NCBI RefSeq assembly: GCF_000750005.1
Contig: NZ_JPYA01000086.1
Span: 1-22,486 of the forward strand
Length of the DNA stretch: 22,486 nucleotides
Direction of reading: 5' to 3'
DNA from: Geobacillus icigianus
GTDB lineage: Bacteria > Bacillota > Bacilli > Bacillales > Anoxybacillaceae
The notes beneath the pieces were generated by a model, which was given only the letters and a program-made list of their open reading frames with translations, did not search any database and had not been told where the DNA came from. This document shows, one piece after another, positions 21,538 to 22,486 of the stretch. How positions within the stretch are numbered: the first letter of the stretch is position 1; each line of letters begins with the position of its first letter. Position numbers and translations under genes: made by a program.

Positions 21538-22284
21538 ATGATGGGCGAACGAATTGAGGACGTTGTCGATGTTTGTTTGTTGGCGGGAAAGTTGATGCTT
21601 GAAAGCGGCGGGGAGACGTATCGGGTGGAAGATACGATGATGCGGATTGCGGCTTCGTTTGGCATGGCGCGCTCCCATAGCTATGTCACGCCGACAGCCA
21701 TCATTTTTTCGATTGAGGGAACGAACTCGACGCGGTTGATCCGCATTTCTGAGCGCTCGACCGATTTGGCGAAAGTCGCGGTCGTGAACGATATTTCCCG
21801 GCGCATCAGCCGCGGTGAACTGACGCTTTCGGAGGCGCGCGAGGAGTTAGCGCGCGTCGCGTATGCGCAACCAAGCTACCCTCTTTGGCAGCAAACCGCC
21901 GCGGCTGCGTTGGCCAGCGCTTGTTTTGCTTCGCTGATCGGGGGCATCGCTCATTTTCTCCCGTCGCTCGTTTCCGGAGGAGCTGCCTTTTGGTGCTTTG
22001 AAATGGTGCACCGATTGGTGAAAATACGGTTTTTTGCCGAATTTTTCGCCGCCTTTGTCGCCGGTTGGCTTGTCTTATGGTTGGCAAAGGCTGGATTCGG
22101 TCGGGATGTCGCAAATATGATGATCGGATCGGTGATGCCGCTTGTGCCAGGATTGGCGATCACGAATGCGGTGCGTGATTTAATGGCCGGTCATCTGATC
22201 GCCGGGCTGTCCCGCGGAGCGGAAGCGTTTTTGACTGCGTTTGCGATCGGCACGGGCATTGCTTTTGTTTTGTCTATTCGATGA
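21538..22284 (+). CDS. Threonine/serine exporter family protein, N-terminal (YjjP/DUF1212-type) subunit
   Basis: Read from the ATG at 21538 (AAAGGAG eight bases upstream; a second ATG follows at once), this 248-residue protein has a soluble N-terminal region. It contains the family signature ESGGETYRVEDTM (about residues 22-34) and AIIFSIEGT. About four to five membrane segments follow from residue 115, including PLVPGLAITNAVRDLMAG. In ThrE of corynebacteria the two halves are one protein; in Bacillaceae and enterobacteria they are split, as here with the next gene. The likely role is export of threonine, serine or another small metabolite across the cytoplasmic membrane. Substrate is not shown by sequence. 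Confidence 0.88.
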   Translation: MMGERIEDVVDVCLLAGKLMLESGGETYRVEDTMMRIAASFGMARSHSYVTPTAIIFSIEGTNSTRLIRISERSTDLAKVAVVNDISRRISRGELTLSEAREELARVAYAQPSYPLWQQTAAAALASACFASLIGGIAHFLPSLVSGGAAFWCFEMVHRLVKIRFFAEFFAAFVAGWLVLWLAKAGFGRDVANMMIGSVMPLVPGLAITNAVRDLMAGHLIAGLSRGAEAFLTAFAIGTGIAFVLSIR

Positions 22285-22301
22285 CAGGGGAGCAGGGAAC
22301 G

Positions 22302-22486
22302 ATGATCATGATGCAGTTGTTGCTTAGTTTTATGGCATCGGCGCTGTTTGGCATCATTTTTAACATCCCTCCGCGCTTGTTGCCGCATAGCGGGTTTGTC
22401 GGGATGAGCGGGTGGGCGGCTTATATGTTCGCTTTCCGATCCGGAGCGGATGGGGTGATTGCGACGTTTATGGCTTCGTTTTTTGT
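22302..22486 (+). CDS. Threonine/serine exporter family protein, C-terminal (YjjB/DUF3815-type) subunit, partial
   Basis: The frame opens with ATG at 22302 (further ATGs at 22308 and 22311) after an AGGGGAGCAGGGAACG stretch and continues without a stop to the window edge, giving 61 residues. It is hydrophobic, with a first membrane segment at about residues 5-22 and IIFNIPPRLLP followed by GMSGWAAYM. This pattern is typical of the small YjjB-like half of split ThrE exporters, normally about 140-150 residues. It begins 17 bases after the stop of the YjjP-like gene, so the two form one operon and presumably one transporter. Confidence 0.85.
   Translation, partial: MIMMQLLLSFMASALFGIIFNIPPRLLPHSGFVGMSGWAAYMFAFRSGADGVIATFMASFF

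Noticed and set aside
21434..21540. Leader peptide reading frame (from the ATG at 21434) before the exporter
   Set aside because: The ATG lies within the TATAAT box, so it would precede the transcription start and could not be translated from this promoter.

Overview
This is chromosomal DNA of a thermophilic, Geobacillus-like member of the Bacillaceae. The evidence is strong AGGAGG-type ribosome binding sites, several TTG/GTG starts, moderate-to-high GC codon use, G+C-rich intrinsic terminators, and close resemblance of the proteins to Geobacillus/Bacillus families (CsoR-CopA-CopZ, AsnB, MurB, class I ribonucleotide reductase). The species assignment is inference from recognition, not from a search.

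Layout. Bases 1-2039 are insertion-sequence debris: the 5' part of an IS1634-type transposase gene (minus strand, running off the left edge), then a decayed IS4-family element whose 3' end is lost exactly where the next gene's stop codon lies. Bases 2040-5460 (minus strand) hold a membrane-bound HD-GYP phosphodiesterase, a small unrecognised ORF, a GlsB/YeaQ-type stress membrane protein and a coiled-coil protein built from 33-bp tandem repeats. Bases 5930-7928 hold a YeiH-type exporter and a CysL-like LysR regulator, convergent across a shared terminator. Bases 8298-11321 are a complete copper-efflux operon, csoR-copA-copZ, with a CsoR operator inside its promoter. Bases 11447-12074 are a HEPN/MNT (HepT/MntA) toxin-antitoxin pair. 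A membrane-anchored C39-like cysteine peptidase (12441-13301, minus) and asnB (13627-15534) follow.

The most interesting region is 15800-19730. A class I (B12-independent) ribonucleotide reductase operon is preceded by two NrdR-type boxes 32 bp apart, then an adenosylcobalamin riboswitch closed by a perfect 8-bp P1, then a readable antiterminator/anti-antiterminator/terminator cascade directly before nrdA. The logic is that the metal-dependent enzyme is shut off when B12 is present, which predicts a class II (NrdJ) enzyme elsewhere in the genome. The right end holds a possible small ORF between two terminators, murB, a truncated diacylglycerol-kinase remnant, and a split ThrE-type threonine/serine exporter pair, the second gene cut by the window edge. 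A leader terminator precedes the exporter.

A second unexpected feature is a family of about 130-143 bp imperfect repeats with inverted ends (three near-complete copies at 3731, 12134 and 15598, plus a left end at 743), all in the same orientation, in intergenic regions. It looks like a MITE family, and the IS4 element sits directly against the partial copy.
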